NCBI RefSeq assembly: GCF_000003815.2
Contig: NC_049986.1
Location: 19,784,692 to 19,848,691, forward strand
Source of the DNA: Branchiostoma floridae
Taxonomy: Eukaryota; Chordata; Leptocardii; Amphioxiformes; Branchiostomatidae
DNA length: 64,000 nt
Direction of reading: 5' to 3'
Part shown: piece by piece, positions 24,001-39,000 of the stretch
How the letters are laid out: each line of letters starts with the position of its first letter
How positions within the stretch are numbered: the stretch's first letter is position 1
Notes under the pieces: model-generated
Databases searched by the model: none
What the model was told of the DNA's origin: nothing
The model's input: the letters and a program-made list of their open reading frames with translations, nothing else
Position numbers and translations under genes: made by a program

Positions 24001-27000
24001 AGATATCTTTCTGGGGCCCCACTGGGCTTCAGGACCTGGTCTGTTGTGTTGTGGAGATTTCGGGTCGGGCTGCCGAAGAGTAGTGCATAAAGCTGCAAGG
24101 ACACAAAAGAGAGAGACAGTGTTATGTCAGACAATGTTGTACACATCAAAGTTAGGTCAACCTCAATAGAAATCTTCTTTTAGACCCACTGTAAAACAGT
24201 ACGAGGTACACCACCAACTTGGGCAGCTGCGTTGGGCTTCAGGGGATTTTGAGTGAAGCTTGCAAAGAGACCCTGCAAGGAAGCTGCAAGGAAGAGAAAC
24301 CCAATGTCTTTATTAGTTTTCAAGTTTTGATATTCATGTGATACCAATAGCTAACACCGTTGACACCAATAGCTAATTGGTTCTGTGTGTAAGTTTAGCG
24401 CTCATTAATGAAAAATATAAACAAAGATAGATAAGTATGCAGAAAAATAAAGGCCGATTGTTTGTCCCTTTTGGTACATAAGCATTTTGAGTCAGAATCT
24501 GTTAAGGAATGACATGACTTCAGATTCCTGCTGGAAAATTTCCAGTTTTGCCATTGTAACGGGAGGTGCCCCAACACGGTACGCTTTTTCTTGCGCTCAA
24601 ACTCATGGCGCTCCATCGCTAGTTGCCTGAGAGTGGTCAAATTTTGATGACCGAATTTTTTACACATAGATTTTAACAACATACTTGAATAAGAAATGCA
24701 TTCATGTGGTTCATGAACCTTTCGCGCTGCGTGTTACAAGCGGCAAACACTGTGAGACAATTTTGTGTATGTAACCTTCCAATTTTGTGCTACGCTGGAC
24801 AGTGTGCCTAACTCGGTACGCTTTTTTTACATTTTGCTCTCTTCAGAAGTAAGTGGTAGATTTAAGTACATGTACACAGAAAAAAATTAATAGTATGATA
24901 ATTTAGCTTTCTTTTGACAGTAAAATCGTGACTGTATGTACTTCATGTCTCACATGAGGAAGGCTGTACCTAGAACAATCCAGCTGATGTGTTTACGGGC
25001 AATGGGCTGAATGCACTGATTGTGAATGTCCGACTAAAAAAACCATTACGATAAAACGACACCGCCAACATCAACAAAACTCTGTCTGATTATATGAAAA
25101 TATCATCTACATCTCTCTATCAAGTCTTATTTTCATAGACAGCACGAATCATATGTTACAGTCAAATAAATCTTTGGAGCGTACTCTAGTCTGCCACCTT
25201 CACGGCCACACTCCCTTGGGAGTACAATGGTGGCAATGTTTATGTCGCTTCCTTTTGCTTGCCTTTCTACTCAACAAACATTTGAAGACCCATATTCATA
25301 GTGTTTTATGGAGCTTTATTTATGTGTATCATGGCGTTGTGTGACTGCTTGAAAGAGTTCGTATAGTTAGCGACACGAGCCGCCAATACGCAGAGGCCGG
25401 TGACCGCAGTGATTCAGCACCGTCAACATTACTGTTAGAATTCTGTTTTTTAAAAAACATGAAGTAAATATGTTAAAGTATACTTGGAATGCAAATTAAA
25501 GCTGTTTGCATGGACTTGGTTTATTTACCTTTGTAATCAGCATAGTCGGTGGTAACAAACACGGTGTACTTAATGGATAATAAGATCAGCAAAAAATCCG
25601 TGCCGTCTTAGGACGGGAACCGTCTTAGGGCGGCCCCCGTTATGGTTCTTACACAACTAAATATCTTGGTTTCAGCTCTCTTAAGTATTCTTTTACATTG
25701 TACTACCCTCACAGTCATCCAAGCAACTTTATTTACTTGTCCCCCAGGCATTACCAACACACACATAGTGACATCCCAATTGTATCCTACATGATCACAA
25801 ACCTAATCCCCTTGCCACCAGCCGGAGTCGAGAGGCCGGGGTGTTATTAACCTAATTTCAACATGAATCTTTCAAAACCCAATCGTCACAGAGTTTCCAT
25901 CACAGTAGAATTGGGTTTGGCAGCAAGCCAAGGGGAAGGGAACGAAATCTCATTTTCCTTTACCCTTGATGAAGTTTTAATGATGATGCAAACCAAATTG
26001 GTGGCCTGCCCAAAGCAGCTATGTCCCTGAAGTCAAATTACAAATGAAAGTACTTTTAACAACCTTATTCACTTTTCCCTGATGTGTACTTGTAGTTCTT
26101 GCAAGAACGCACTACAGGCAAAACAGTTGCAGAGTTTCATCTTACAGTAAAATCTGGCAGAAATTGTGAATTAACTTTAAAAAGGAAAATTTATCACCCA
26201 TGACAAAAGTTTCAGCCTTCCATTCATGTTGACTGACAGTGACAAGTAAATTACATCATTGTACACATAAATGGATGTGCTGAAATTAGATTCAACCATC
26301 ATGTTAACACACTGGGGTTCAAATTAATGTAATTTCAAACTGTGATGAAAAAAAACTGACAATTGACATGAAAAAAATTGGCTATTGGTAAAAGGAAAGG
26401 ATTCAAAGACACAGAAATTGAATTCTGTAGCCCGCTCCTTCTGGCCAAACCTGTAACAATACCATTAATCAAGTCCTATTATTCGGAAAAGTGGGACACC
26501 AAAATTCATCTCCTGTTCCCTCCCATTGCTAATCTCGCTCCCGGAGATTCCTGGGGTGACAATTCCCATTTCAATCTCGCTGACCTCCGACCTCCATTGA
26601 TTCCGTGGTTGCTATGTGATGTAATTAATCGGCAACAATGGGGCAGGAGAGGAGGCAATCAGATTACATACAGTCCCCACTGGGCGTTTGACTTTGCGTT
26701 ACTTTTCTGACGTCCACGTTTTTAGGCTAGTGGACATCAATGTGACACTTTCTCTTGCCTTGAAGCTTTGCCTATGAATAATTGTGTGTGTATCCTAAAG
26801 GATCAATCCATCAAAATAATCCCTTTCCATGAAAAAAGTTCACCAGAAATTCACATAACGTTAACAAGTAAACTTTCAAAGCCTCCAGATTGGCACAAAA
26901 CAAATTCAAGATCAAACCAATTTTTACCAACATCAGTTACAAGAAGTCTAGAATGACAGTCAAAAGTGCACAAAGATACAACCATTATTTTGACCACCAA

Positions 27001-30000
27001 CATCCATGGATAAACTTTCAAAGTCTTCAGATTCGCTAAAAGGAAACTTTTTTAAGATCAACCTCTTCCAGATCAAACCAATTTCATACCAACATCATTT
27101 ACAAGTTGTCTAGAATGGCAGTCAAAAGTTACAACCATTACTTGGACCACCAACATCCATGGATAACAGGGTTGGACAAGTTTGTCCTATCAGGCAAGTA
27201 AATAAAAAAAAACACAACAATTTACTTGCCTGCACCAATTTTTCACTTGCCCAAAATTCAAATTTCACTTATAAGCATTCCAGCAATGGAATTCTTATTA
27301 TTGCCTCTATTTTTCTATGTTGAAGTAAAAAGTGACGAATACATGTATATCAAAATCTCACCCAATGGAAAAATCTTACGTGCCCGATTGGGCAAGTCAG
27401 GTACATGCACTTGCCCAAGCAGCATTTTCACTTGCCCTGGACAATACGGCAAGTGGACTTGTCCAACCCTGGATGAACTTTCAAGGTCTTCAAGACTGGC
27501 ACAAAAGAACAGTCACCTATTCCTGATGTTACTTGCCGTAAATTACTTGAAATGGAAGTGCGCTTGAAAGGAAACTCAGCCAGCCAACGTACCACATGGG
27601 AAATCTCAAGAATGTTCTGCAATGCTTCAGTCAATACATCTTCATCTTTTCTTCAACTTGCGGTTAGAAATGGTCAGTTTGGATTTGGAACTTCTTTAAC
27701 GAACTTTCAAGGGCACAGTTTGAAAGGCCTTCAAGTCAATTCCAGTTGCAAGTACAATTAAGTTTAATGGTATAAGGCAGCATGAATTCATTTTCTTGGT
27801 TTGGGACATACGTAAAAATTTAGCTGGCAGTCATGATGAAAACAGTAGGCAGGGAGCAAAATTTACATCTTACTACATATACATTTGTATATTCACTATT
27901 CATGACATGTGTGTATCTGTATCTGTATCTTTATAGCCGATATATCCGCCGTTCGGCGTAACACACCAGCTTGGCAGGCACGCGGCGCAGCAGCAGCTGG
28001 TAATATTACACCGAACGACCTGTCACACCTAAATTTTGCACATCTATCTGCAAGCATTCTTTAAAACTACCCAGAGAAGATGCCCCTGCAGTACTTGGTG
28101 ATAACAAATTCCACTCCACGATAGTTCTGGGAAAGTACGAATTTTTGAACACATCAATCTTAGGTTCAATAACTCTGGTATTTGAAGGCATGACTGTTTC
28201 TTGTTCTTTTTTGAGCTGGTATTAGATACCAATCAGTTGGCACATCCACCAGTTTATTGGTCATTTTGTACATTTGTACATCATGCAAAGTCTGGACATT
28301 TTCCTTCTGTCTTCAAGTGACATCCAAGGTACAGCCCTTGGGCTCTTTTTAAAAGTTTTAATTCAGCATTGTTTTTTAAATCTGACAACCAACGCATAAA
28401 ATTGATGTAGCCTAACTGTTGACTTTCCAGTTGTGTTCTATATCTTGCAGTTAATCCTTGTAGCCCTGCATCTCAAACTAGAGGCCATGAGTTTGAGGGT
28501 CTAGATTCCAAAATTTTCCTGGGAGTATTTCCCCATCTGTATCTGTTAACCGGCATAACACACCAGCTTTGCAGGCATGCAGCATGGCAGCAGCTGGTTA
28601 TATTACACCGAACGACCCGTCACACCTAACCTTTGCACATATCTATCTGCAAGCGTTCTTTAAAAGTATAAATAAATAAACAAATAAAAGTACCCAGAGA
28701 AGATGCCCCTACTGTGCTTGGTGATAACAAATTCCACTCTATGATAGTTCTGTGAAAGTACGAATTTTTGAACACATCAATCCTAGGTTGGTAAGTCTGG
28801 TATTTGAAGGCAAGACTGTTTTTTCCCCAGACTCCCTCTAGGATTGTTGTACTTTTGACAGGACTTCCATTCAAAATCCAGAAAAAAAATTCCAGGCTAG
28901 CGAGAACACTGGCATACACAATGCAGCCTTTGAAGATTGAGCTGACAGTTGTTCTTCGAAGCGAGCGGCCAAAAGCGTCTGTTCATTGATCCTTCACGCT
29001 ATTTCCCATTTATGAAATTGAAGTAGAGTTTCCATGTCAGAGAGGTTAATGGTGAAGGGCATGGCAGGGTGATCCCTGAGTACTGCTCCAACGATCTTCT
29101 TCTTTGGTGAACTTATCTGATAGCATTGTACAGATAGCATGTCTCACGATCGTTCACAGAGTTGTTTTGTGGTTGGGGTTGTTGACTTTGAACCTACATG
29201 TAGGGTACAGAGTTTGATTCCAGGGTGCTGCTGCAACGATCTTCTTCTTCTGTTAACTTATCTGATAGTGTTGTACAGATAGCATGTCTCACAATCGTTC
29301 ACAGAGTGGCCTTGTGGTTTAGGGTTCTTGGCTCAAAACCTGCGAGTACAGAGTTCGATCCCAGCGTGCTACTGCAACTATGTACTTCAGCGAATGTTTC
29401 TGATCATCATGATGTGTTGTACAGGTCTGGACCTGAATGGTAGATGCTGGGCAACACCCTTTTTTTGATGGGGCCAAACATATACAATGTAGATAGTGGT
29501 AATGCACAGTTATTGCAGGTTCCTCAGATCTTGTTAGACCCCCTCCCTGAACTTACAAAATGTAGCCAGATCTGGTATTGGTATGGTTGTACATGGAAGG
29601 GAGTTCCAATCCAATAATGTTCTTGGGAAGTAACTCTGGGTACTGTTGAAGTTCAGATGATTGTGACTGGATTGGTGGAGGGTATGCTGCAGATATGTAT
29701 CGACTGCCTTACAATCGTTCACACAGTAGCCTTGTGGTTGGGGTTGTTGACTCAAAACCTGGTGGTACCTAGTTCGAATCCTTATGACATGCACTGATGA
29801 TGTGCCCCATAGATAGGCACTTGACTCACAGCCACATATTCTACCAGTCCTTTGTTCTGACCCCTACAAGTAAATGTATCTTCTAACCCCCTTTACTCCT
29901 TCTGCTCTGATAATACATGTATATCTGATTATATATATAGGGGTGCCAAAGTGTGAATGCAATGCAGAACATGGTAACGTCAGTATACAGGGCATTAGAA

Positions 30001-33000
30001 CACAGGGGGTGTTGGAATGAAGCAGCTAGAGCCAAGAAAATAGTTTGAAAATATATGGTATGGGTTGGCCAGGGATTTAACTCATGTCTACAGAATGCAA
30101 ACATACTACCCACTAGGTCATTTCGCAAGTCCTGTGTGCCTTTTATTTTACTCCCAGCCCTTGAAAAATCACCCGTTTCACCTCCCCTCACCCCCATCCC
30201 TCTCCATCCAAAGCTGCTCTGTCCTGACTGATGTGGGGCTCGACAATCAATTTCTAATTGGTTAAAACAACACGAAATGGAGGGCAATCAGAGGACCCCG
30301 GTCCACCTGAGCCCAACTTAAAGTTAATGGCAAGCGGAGCAGTAACAAAGGCACTTACACTGAAGTCCTGAGATCAATTGGGGGAAGCTAACGCTTTTAT
30401 TACATTGCATGCCTCCCTCTATATCAAATGGTATGATCATAACTGTGGTATGGTATGATCAGAATCAAATGGCATCCACTATCTATCTTTTGTCAGTTAT
30501 TTGAAATGTCTGACTGTTTCCGAAATCTATTCAGTTGCTTGGGAAGCTGTTATCTTGCATATCTTATAACCTGTGTCTAACCTCCATCATACTTTGAATG
30601 CACAGTGATAATAAAATTTTAGCTTATTGAAAAGCTAGTCTTCCACTGGTCATGACAGAGAAGCAAACGCTATGCACAGTATTTACAGGTTCATTATATT
30701 TAGGCAACAAAATGCTGCAATATTTTCAGGATGTTCTAAGATGAACACAAAAACCTATTGAATATCAAATCATTTTGCATGGGCATGTAGAAGGGGGAAG
30801 TCACATTGACAACAGATAGTAATTGTACAGAAAAATTCCCCTAACTTTTTTTGAAAAGCACAATGAACAGCAGACCACAGCTTAACGTACCGCCTCAAGG
30901 ACTAAAAACCTTTCCGGTAACATGCAAGCCGAGAGAGCAATGCAACCGGAATAAAACGCACAGCTTCTGATTCCAGAGGCAGGGCTGTTAACTACTGTGC
31001 TATGCATGCTATACTTTGAAGGCAAAATATGACAGCCTATAGGCTTTAATGGCTGCAGGCACATTATCGCACACACAAAATACTGGGGTCATAAAGAGCC
31101 AAGACAAATGCTGCCATCTGTCGACCGCCATAAAAACCCAGGGTTCAGCAATACTCCACCTGTCGTTTAGCTGCAAAAGGTTAGAAGTCGCGAAATAAAA
31201 GACAGGATGAAATGTTGGAGACAACATCATCTATTCTAAGTTAGGCCATGTCGATTTGCGCACATGGATGACATCCTCTGGGAAACCCAAAAGTAATTCG
31301 ACCATCATGAAATCCATTACGTGATCTGTCAAATTTGGGGTCGTAATGCGGTTGCAGCAAGTTCAATGCTCCAGCAGAATGTAAGTTCTCTGCAATGGTA
31401 CATCAATTACAACAATTAAACTGATATTTGGCTGCATTCAGTCCCAGAAACAATCTACAACGGTAGACTCTGTTTCATACTGATCTCCAAGGTCAGAATT
31501 ATTTTCCTAAATCCCAACAAACAACAATTGGATTAGTTTGGCTTCAAACCTTTAGGTTAGAACCTTAATAAATGAATAAATAATACCCTGTTTCAGCCAT
31601 ACAAAGTTTCTCAAAGTAAAGGCAATAAGAACAATAGTTAAAAGTTCAGTACCAAGGACAGCGTATCTTCAATAGGTTGTCATGTAAAATATCAGAAGTT
31701 GGGGACACATAGTGTGAGAATCCTTTAGTTATGAAACCAGCTTTTTACCAAATCTAGACCAAGTGTCGCAAAGGGAAGGCAATAAGAACAATAGTTATAA
31801 GTTCAGTACCCTGGACAGGGTATCTTCAATAGGTAGAGAAGTAAAAGATCAGAAGTTGGAGAAACACTGTGTGATAATCATTTATTTACTGAAACCAGCA
31901 AATTTAGATCTATTGACTTAAAGTGAAGGCAATAAGAACAACAGTTATCATTTCAGCACTCAGGACTGCGTATCTTCATATACTGCTGTAAAAATTAGAG
32001 GTTGAAGAAACACTGTGTGAGTAAGTGCTGACTATGACATACAGGGTAATCAATGTCGAATGACCAATGCAAATGGCAGTTTCTCCTGAAGACTGATGAC
32101 CATATTTTGCCCACTGAGTGGCTATATACAAAGTCGTGTATTATAGGTATTTAGGTAGCGTTTTTTAGTGAGTGGGCTGTTATCCACAGTGTGTTAGGTA
32201 TGGTAATGGGAGTTGAAGTGCAACCCTCTCCTTTCACCTTTTATCTCCCAAAGTCAAGATTCTTACAAATGAGTGGAGTGTGGAAAGTGAAGTGCCTTTT
32301 CAAAGGGCACAAGATAGCATGGCAGGATTCGAACCCTGTACCTCTGGGTTCTGGGCTAAACACCCTACAGTTATACCTTAGGATCCCACATGATGCCATG
32401 TATATTAGTATTCTGCAAAAATGAATCGTAAAATTTTCGATTTTCATCACTGACAGTTTCTGACATTGCTATCATTTCCCTGTGGCAAACTACAGGGGAA
32501 AACACTGATAACGTGGAACCATGTACCGTGAAGAAGTGTTATGGGCAAAGAGCCACTTAGCCAGTTATATAATAGTGAGTATTGAGATTCCATAATAGAA
32601 TGATGACGTCCAACTCATTTGAAGTAGGGCAGCTGAGCATGGAACAGCAGACGGTCTGTCTGAGAGTATACATATTCTAAATGTTAACGAGAGACCTTCA
32701 GATTGATAACCCACCGTGGACCAAATGTCTGGAACAACCTACCGCCAGACACATGTACAACTCCAAATCTAACCTTCTTTCAAAGATTCTTGAAGTAAAA
32801 GACCAAATGAACAGACACGGATTGTAAACCCTGAGCTTTCCCTCTACTATATGTTTTTACTATATGTTTGGCATTTACAGTGCAGTCTAGTTTTCCTCCT
32901 AGCTTTCCTTAATTTTTCGTCTTTATCCATTGCCAAAGTTAAGCAACAAAAGATGTCAGAGCATCAAGGTAACAGAACAGATTTTTCACTTTGATCTCTT

Positions 33001-36000
33001 GCCAAAGTTTAGCTGCAAAAGATGTCAGGCATGTTAGGTAACTGAACAGATCGGTAAGACGAGAGACAGATTTAACATGTTAGAGGGATGGCGGCAGGAT
33101 GGCTAAAGTAAACTTAAAGAGCAGATGGGATGATGTAAAGGGCACATGTAGTTAACGCTGCCCTACGCTATATCCTCTCCTTTCTTCTCATTTGTCGGTT
33201 TGAGTTTAAACAAAAATTAGACGCAAAGATCAATATGATAACAGAGTTAGAGGGAAAGTCTGGTCTTAATAATACACAAAGTTTCAGCAAGTTGTAAGTT
33301 TTTCTCCCAGCCCTCTGTTTTTACTTTGATCTCTCGCCAAAGTTTAGCTACAAAAGATGTCAGGCATGTTAGGTAACTGAACAGATCGGTAAGACCAGAC
33401 AGATTTTACATGTTAGAGGGATGGCGACAGGATGGCTGAAGTAAACTGAGAGACCTGATGGGATGATGTAAAGGGCACATGTAGTTAACGCTGCCCTAAG
33501 CCATATCCTCTCCTTTCTTCTGTTTTGTTGGTTTGAGTTAAACAAAACTTCAGATGCAAAGATTAATATGATAACAGAGTCAGAGGGTAATGTCTGTCCT
33601 TAATGATACACAAAGTTTCAGCAAGTGAACATAGGCAGTTGTAAGTTTTTCTCCCAGCCCTCTGTCTTAACTTTAGCCAAAGTTTAGCTACAAAAGATGT
33701 CAGAGCATTGAGGCAAATATGTCTTAACAGATCGGCGAGACCAGAGACACATTTTACATGTTAGAACGGCAGGACGGCTGATGTAAATTCAAAGAGCAGA
33801 TGGGATGACTTAAAGGGCAACGTGTAGTCAACGCAGCGCAAGGCAAATTCCTCTTCGTTAATTTTGCCACGGCGGGACGCACAAGATGAATCACCCTGCA
33901 TCCACCCTCCTCAGCTTGAGGCACTTCATTAGGGGAACACAGAACGATTACCGTCGTCGCCGGTCCACTTTGGTACCAGCATGGAGCTTTAATTGGGGGT
34001 TTGGGAAGGAACGCGTGACCCCAGAGGGATAAAAAATGGGGAGATAGAGTCCCATGTAATTGTCCTGCTGTATGTCTTCTGTCAGACTTCGTACTGGGAG
34101 GAATACTTGTTGTAAAGTGAAACAAAGAGCTGAGCTTCCAATACCACCTACGTATCGAGGCTTGTTCATCCTGATAAAATAGGAGTTGTTCATGGTGGTT
34201 CACAGACTTTGTACTGGGAGAAAAAGTTGTTGTAAAGTGAAACAAAGAGCTGAGCTTGAAATACCACATACGTATTGAGGCCAGTACACGTAATAAAATT
34301 GGAATACTGTTGTCCTTGGTGGTTTTAACAAACTATTGAGTCAGTTAGTTTAACTTGCCGAAGCTCGATGTTTCTGACTTAGGGAGAAGAGATGATGCTG
34401 CAATGGGCTTAGTTCAATGCCTAAAAGTGGTCAATAGCCTTGCACTGATAAAAAAAAACACCTTTAAAATCTGTGGTAGGTGGGCAGCAGACCACACAGA
34501 GCATTTTTGCCTTTTCCTAAAAGAATTAAGTTGTTGCAATTAGTGAAACAAAGATCTGTGCTTCAAATACCATCAACAAATCTAGTATACTCTGATAAAA
34601 TTCAGCCTGGGTACCAATCATATAGCAGTTCACTCCCACATTTATTATACACCATATATTACACCATACACCAATTTTACATGGCACAAACTTGCATAAT
34701 ATATTATGCATGTGGTATTTCGAGCCCTGACATACATGTGTGTGTATGTACTAGGCATTAGCATTACTACAATTTATCACACAGAAAATGCATGTAACTT
34801 AACATATGTAAGCTTTAGATTCATTATGGGGATTGCAAAAATTGGCTTCCTTGTATGATTTAAAGTCTTATTAAGAAGAACCCTTCCTTCAGGCTTGGAA
34901 CACTTTATGGAATATTCTGCGGGAATAAATTGTTGGGCAATAAAACCCTTGTAATTGCCCTGCTGTGCATTTTATGTTATCTTGACGCTTACTCTGTGTA
35001 ACAAGCTGCTGGGTATGTTTTAAGGAGGCACGTACAGTGTAACAACTACTGACAAACATGTGCAATGTCATGTATTATGCACTAAGAAAGCCACACCAAT
35101 TAAGTCGCGCTTCATTCTTGAATTAAGGAAAACACAAAATATAAATCTGTATGTAACAAGCTGCCAGGTATGTTTTAATGAGGCACGTACAGTGTAACAA
35201 CTACCGACAAACAATGTGCAATGTCATGTATTATGCACTAAGGAAGTCACACCAACATTAAGTTGCTTCATTCTTGAATCAAGCAAAAAAACACAAATGC
35301 TACATTGGAATATCAAAATAAAAGATATTCTCCTTCTGCGAATAATATCATAAGGCCACACCAATTTAATTCGATGGTTATTTGATTTTTGAAAATGAAA
35401 ACATTGCAAGTCAACATCACAAATTAAAGCAATGGGCAGCCAGGGAAGAAAACTTGAATAATACGACTGTATTCATTTCATAAAACTGAGTGCATCAAGG
35501 CATAAACCTGATCTTTGGGCTTTGCTTTCATTATGTTTTTTCCACTTATAATAAATATATTTAAGTTCACTTTTTTTTAAATTCAAGAACCAACCAATTA
35601 AATTGGTGTGGCCATATATTGGGACTCACAGAATAACAGGGTACTTTGTTCACAATCAAGATTTTTGCAACTTAGATTTAACGCTAGTTCGCCTTTATCC
35701 GCGGGGTAAACTATATTCGTTCTTTTAAAAAACATGGTATCTATGGATATCAAGTCGACGGACGGTGGTTTCAAACTGCAATATTTAATATGTTTTTATG
35801 TATAGAAAATATTGCCATTTGAGGCCAACATTCAGCGACTTGATATCCATAAATACCCCGTTATCAACGGATATAGGTTACCCCTCGGATAAAGGTGAAC
35901 TAGCGTTAATACCACCTGTTACCTTCCCCAGGCAAAACTGAAGTACTAATTATGTTGTCCTCATGCAGGAAGGTGACAGATACATTTGTAGTTATGGAAA

Positions 36001-39000
36001 TGCCAGATGTTGAGTTACAACAATTTTCTTCAATTAATCTCTTCAACGCCAGATGTTGAGTGTTGAAAATATTTTGACTGCAAATAAGGATCCTTGTTAC
36101 CCAGTAAAGACTACACTTGAGGGGAAAGACTGTACCTTTGTAAACACATCCAGGAATGTTTTCAGCAGGTTGGTACGTCATTGAATAAAGAGGTTGGTGT
36201 TAGTGTGAATAAAGCAATGGTTGGGTAAAAAGAGTCAGACTTTTTATTCTTAGTACACACAGTTTCAGTGAGCAAACAGAGTCAGATGCAGGTTTTCCTC
36301 CCAGCCTTCTTTTTTCATGATGTCCTTCTAAAGTTTATTTAGAAATGTCAGACTCTGTTAACAAACAAACAAACAAACAAACCAACAAGTTACATTGTTG
36401 AGGCATTACAACTGAAAGGTATGGAACTGCAAATCCAAGATGCTGATTTACCAGTAATGACACAGAAAGGATTCTACTTGGCCAAGCCTTTGGTGAGTTG
36501 CACTTACGAGCTGTGTAAACTCTCCAATTTGAATTTCGCTCACATTCGCCATAAAAGGAGCCCCCATTTCACGACCGTCTGCGAAATCTAAGTTACATTG
36601 TTGAGGCTTTGAAAGAATTGAAAGGTATGGAACTGCAAATCCAAGATGCACCAATAATGTCCTTTCTGTAAGGATGAAATTTTTGGCGTCCTTCCACTTG
36701 AGAGTTGTGACAGTCAAGTTATGTAAGCTTTCCAATTGGAATCTTGCTCACATTTGCCACAAAAGAAGCCCCCATTTCACGACCCTCTGCGAAATCTCGG
36801 GGTGAAATAACGCTGACCTCTTGTGCTCGTAAATGGGGAGGAGACGCAACTTTTCTGCATTTGCGTATTTTTGTGGGGGCCGAGGTCAGACTTCGTACAA
36901 TACACAGGGGAGGCTTTCATGCCGAATTTGATTGCAATATTTTTACTGGTGCCACGACGGACTGGTTTGAAAGCACATTGTACAAGTGCCTGGGAGAAAA
37001 TCGAACGCGGATGCAGGCATAGGTCACAGAATGTACTCAGGGTAGATTACAACTGCCATTAATTTCAGGGCATTTGTGTTGGGTTTAACGGAAATACATT
37101 GTGTGGAATGCAGCCATGCAGTTTTTATACACAGAGAGGACCATGCATGAGGGATTGAGTGGGGGCGATATTGGGGAAAGAAGCTTGCAGTATGCATGAC
37201 GAATGTAAAAAAGAAATGAACAAAGAAATTGAAACTTGGGATAGAGATACTTACTAGTCTATTGTCAGTATTGCATTGGCTTAAATTACACCAATTGAAA
37301 GTGTTGGCTGCAGCTGTATTTACAAAATGCAAAATGGTGAATCTCTTCAACAAATACAGATTTTAATTTGGTTGTGAGCAGAGAATCCAGACAGTCATTT
37401 ACCAATATACGAGATTATCTTAATTCTCGTCAGCAAATAATTCAATGACACACATTCAAGACTACCGGTAGTACAATGAATCACAATTGGTTGACATAAG
37501 CATTTAAAATTCCATTTTCTTGTATCCCAATATCCGATCATAGAATTTTGACTTGTCAGTAGAAACAAAACTTATCTGAAAGGCCCAATTGTAAGGGCTT
37601 GAATAACACTAACCTTACTTCAATGGCAGAGCCATTATCAAAGAGGACATAAGTGAATAGATCACACGAGCAGGAATATTCTGCTCTGCTTTGAAAAGAA
37701 CATGAATTGATCCCAAGACCACAAAAATCCAATATCCAATCGACCCGCAAGTCTGTTCCCTTTGAAACTTAACCCTACCATAGTAATGGGAAGAGACGTG
37801 TACGTTTGCTGTCTGTGGGGTGAGATTTCCTGAGGTAATTCTTCACAATTCGCTCTGACAGGTGTCCCTTTGATCATGTCTTGAAAAAAAAAAATGCTAC
37901 ATCCTAGTATTGAAGATGGATTGAATCCATCTTCAATATTTCATAGACCTACATGTAGGAAAAAATGTTGTGTTTCCTGTTGCAGTCCTGAAAAATTATG
38001 GTCGGTAGGTTGATAATTGATTATCTTTTTTTTTCTAATTTTTTTTGGTAGACTTTGGCCAATGATCTTTGGCTAGTGATTACAATAATTATTATACAGT
38101 TCAAACGTAAAACTGAAATGTATGAGGACAATTTTATAAAAAATGTATGTTTGGTGTCTGTGGGGTGGGATTCCCTCTGTAATTCTGCACAATTCTCTCC
38201 GACATGTGCTCCTTTGATCATGATGTGTAAATGATGCCCAGTATTTCCCCTGATGCCACTGTAGTGACAAACTTGCTGACGCCAGGTGGGAAGTTTTACA
38301 CACTACATGATGCCACTAAAGGTCTACTTAGCCACGCCAATATATTTTGCATACCGGGGTTCGAAATACCCGGTTTTCCACTTGCACTGCACAACTACTA
38401 TATTTTCTCGATTGAATTATGCACTTTTAAAACTTTTCAAAATCCGAAGTAGTGACAAGGCGTTGACAAAGCCGTGTTGCAAACTTTATTTGAGGTTACT
38501 GCAGACAAAGTTGCAAAAGAACCCCAAATCTGCTATGGAAACCCCTTTGGAAGATGTCTCTCTATTGTATCACCAGTCCTAATTTCATGTACGGGTGTAA
38601 ATGTCAAATTGTAGCCATACCCGAAATTACGGATTTTCTAACATAACATTAATTACACCAAAAGATTAATGACAAAAGTTGAAACAATTGGGTTGCATAC
38701 TTTACTCAAGAAAATATGGTAATACACTTTATTTGGCACAACTTAGTTTCAAACTCGGGTAGTGTAGCACACTACTTTAAAAAAAATCAGTTTAGGGGGC
38801 GGGAACAGCAAATGCTGTGCGAGTGTCCTGCTGCATACTACTGTGTAGCAGAATACAATGCATACAAAATCTGTCCTAAAATTTGGTACGCTTCCCTGAC
38901 CTATTTCCGTTCATGCAATTGCTGTGAAACACACAGGAAGCACAACCCTTCTAATCCATCAAACACACAACATCATCAGCAGCTGAGAGGTCAAGACTGG

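Noticed and set aside
26378-26710. 110-codon open frame on the plus strand.
   Set aside because: No splice sites, domain or codon pattern; more like a unique non-coding block.
30842-31010. Possible tRNA genes here and at 32.3, 58.4 and 62.7 kb (B-box-like GTTCGANTCC).
   Set aside because: No cloverleaf with a paired acceptor stem; each is followed by a shared non-tRNA body, as in SINEs.
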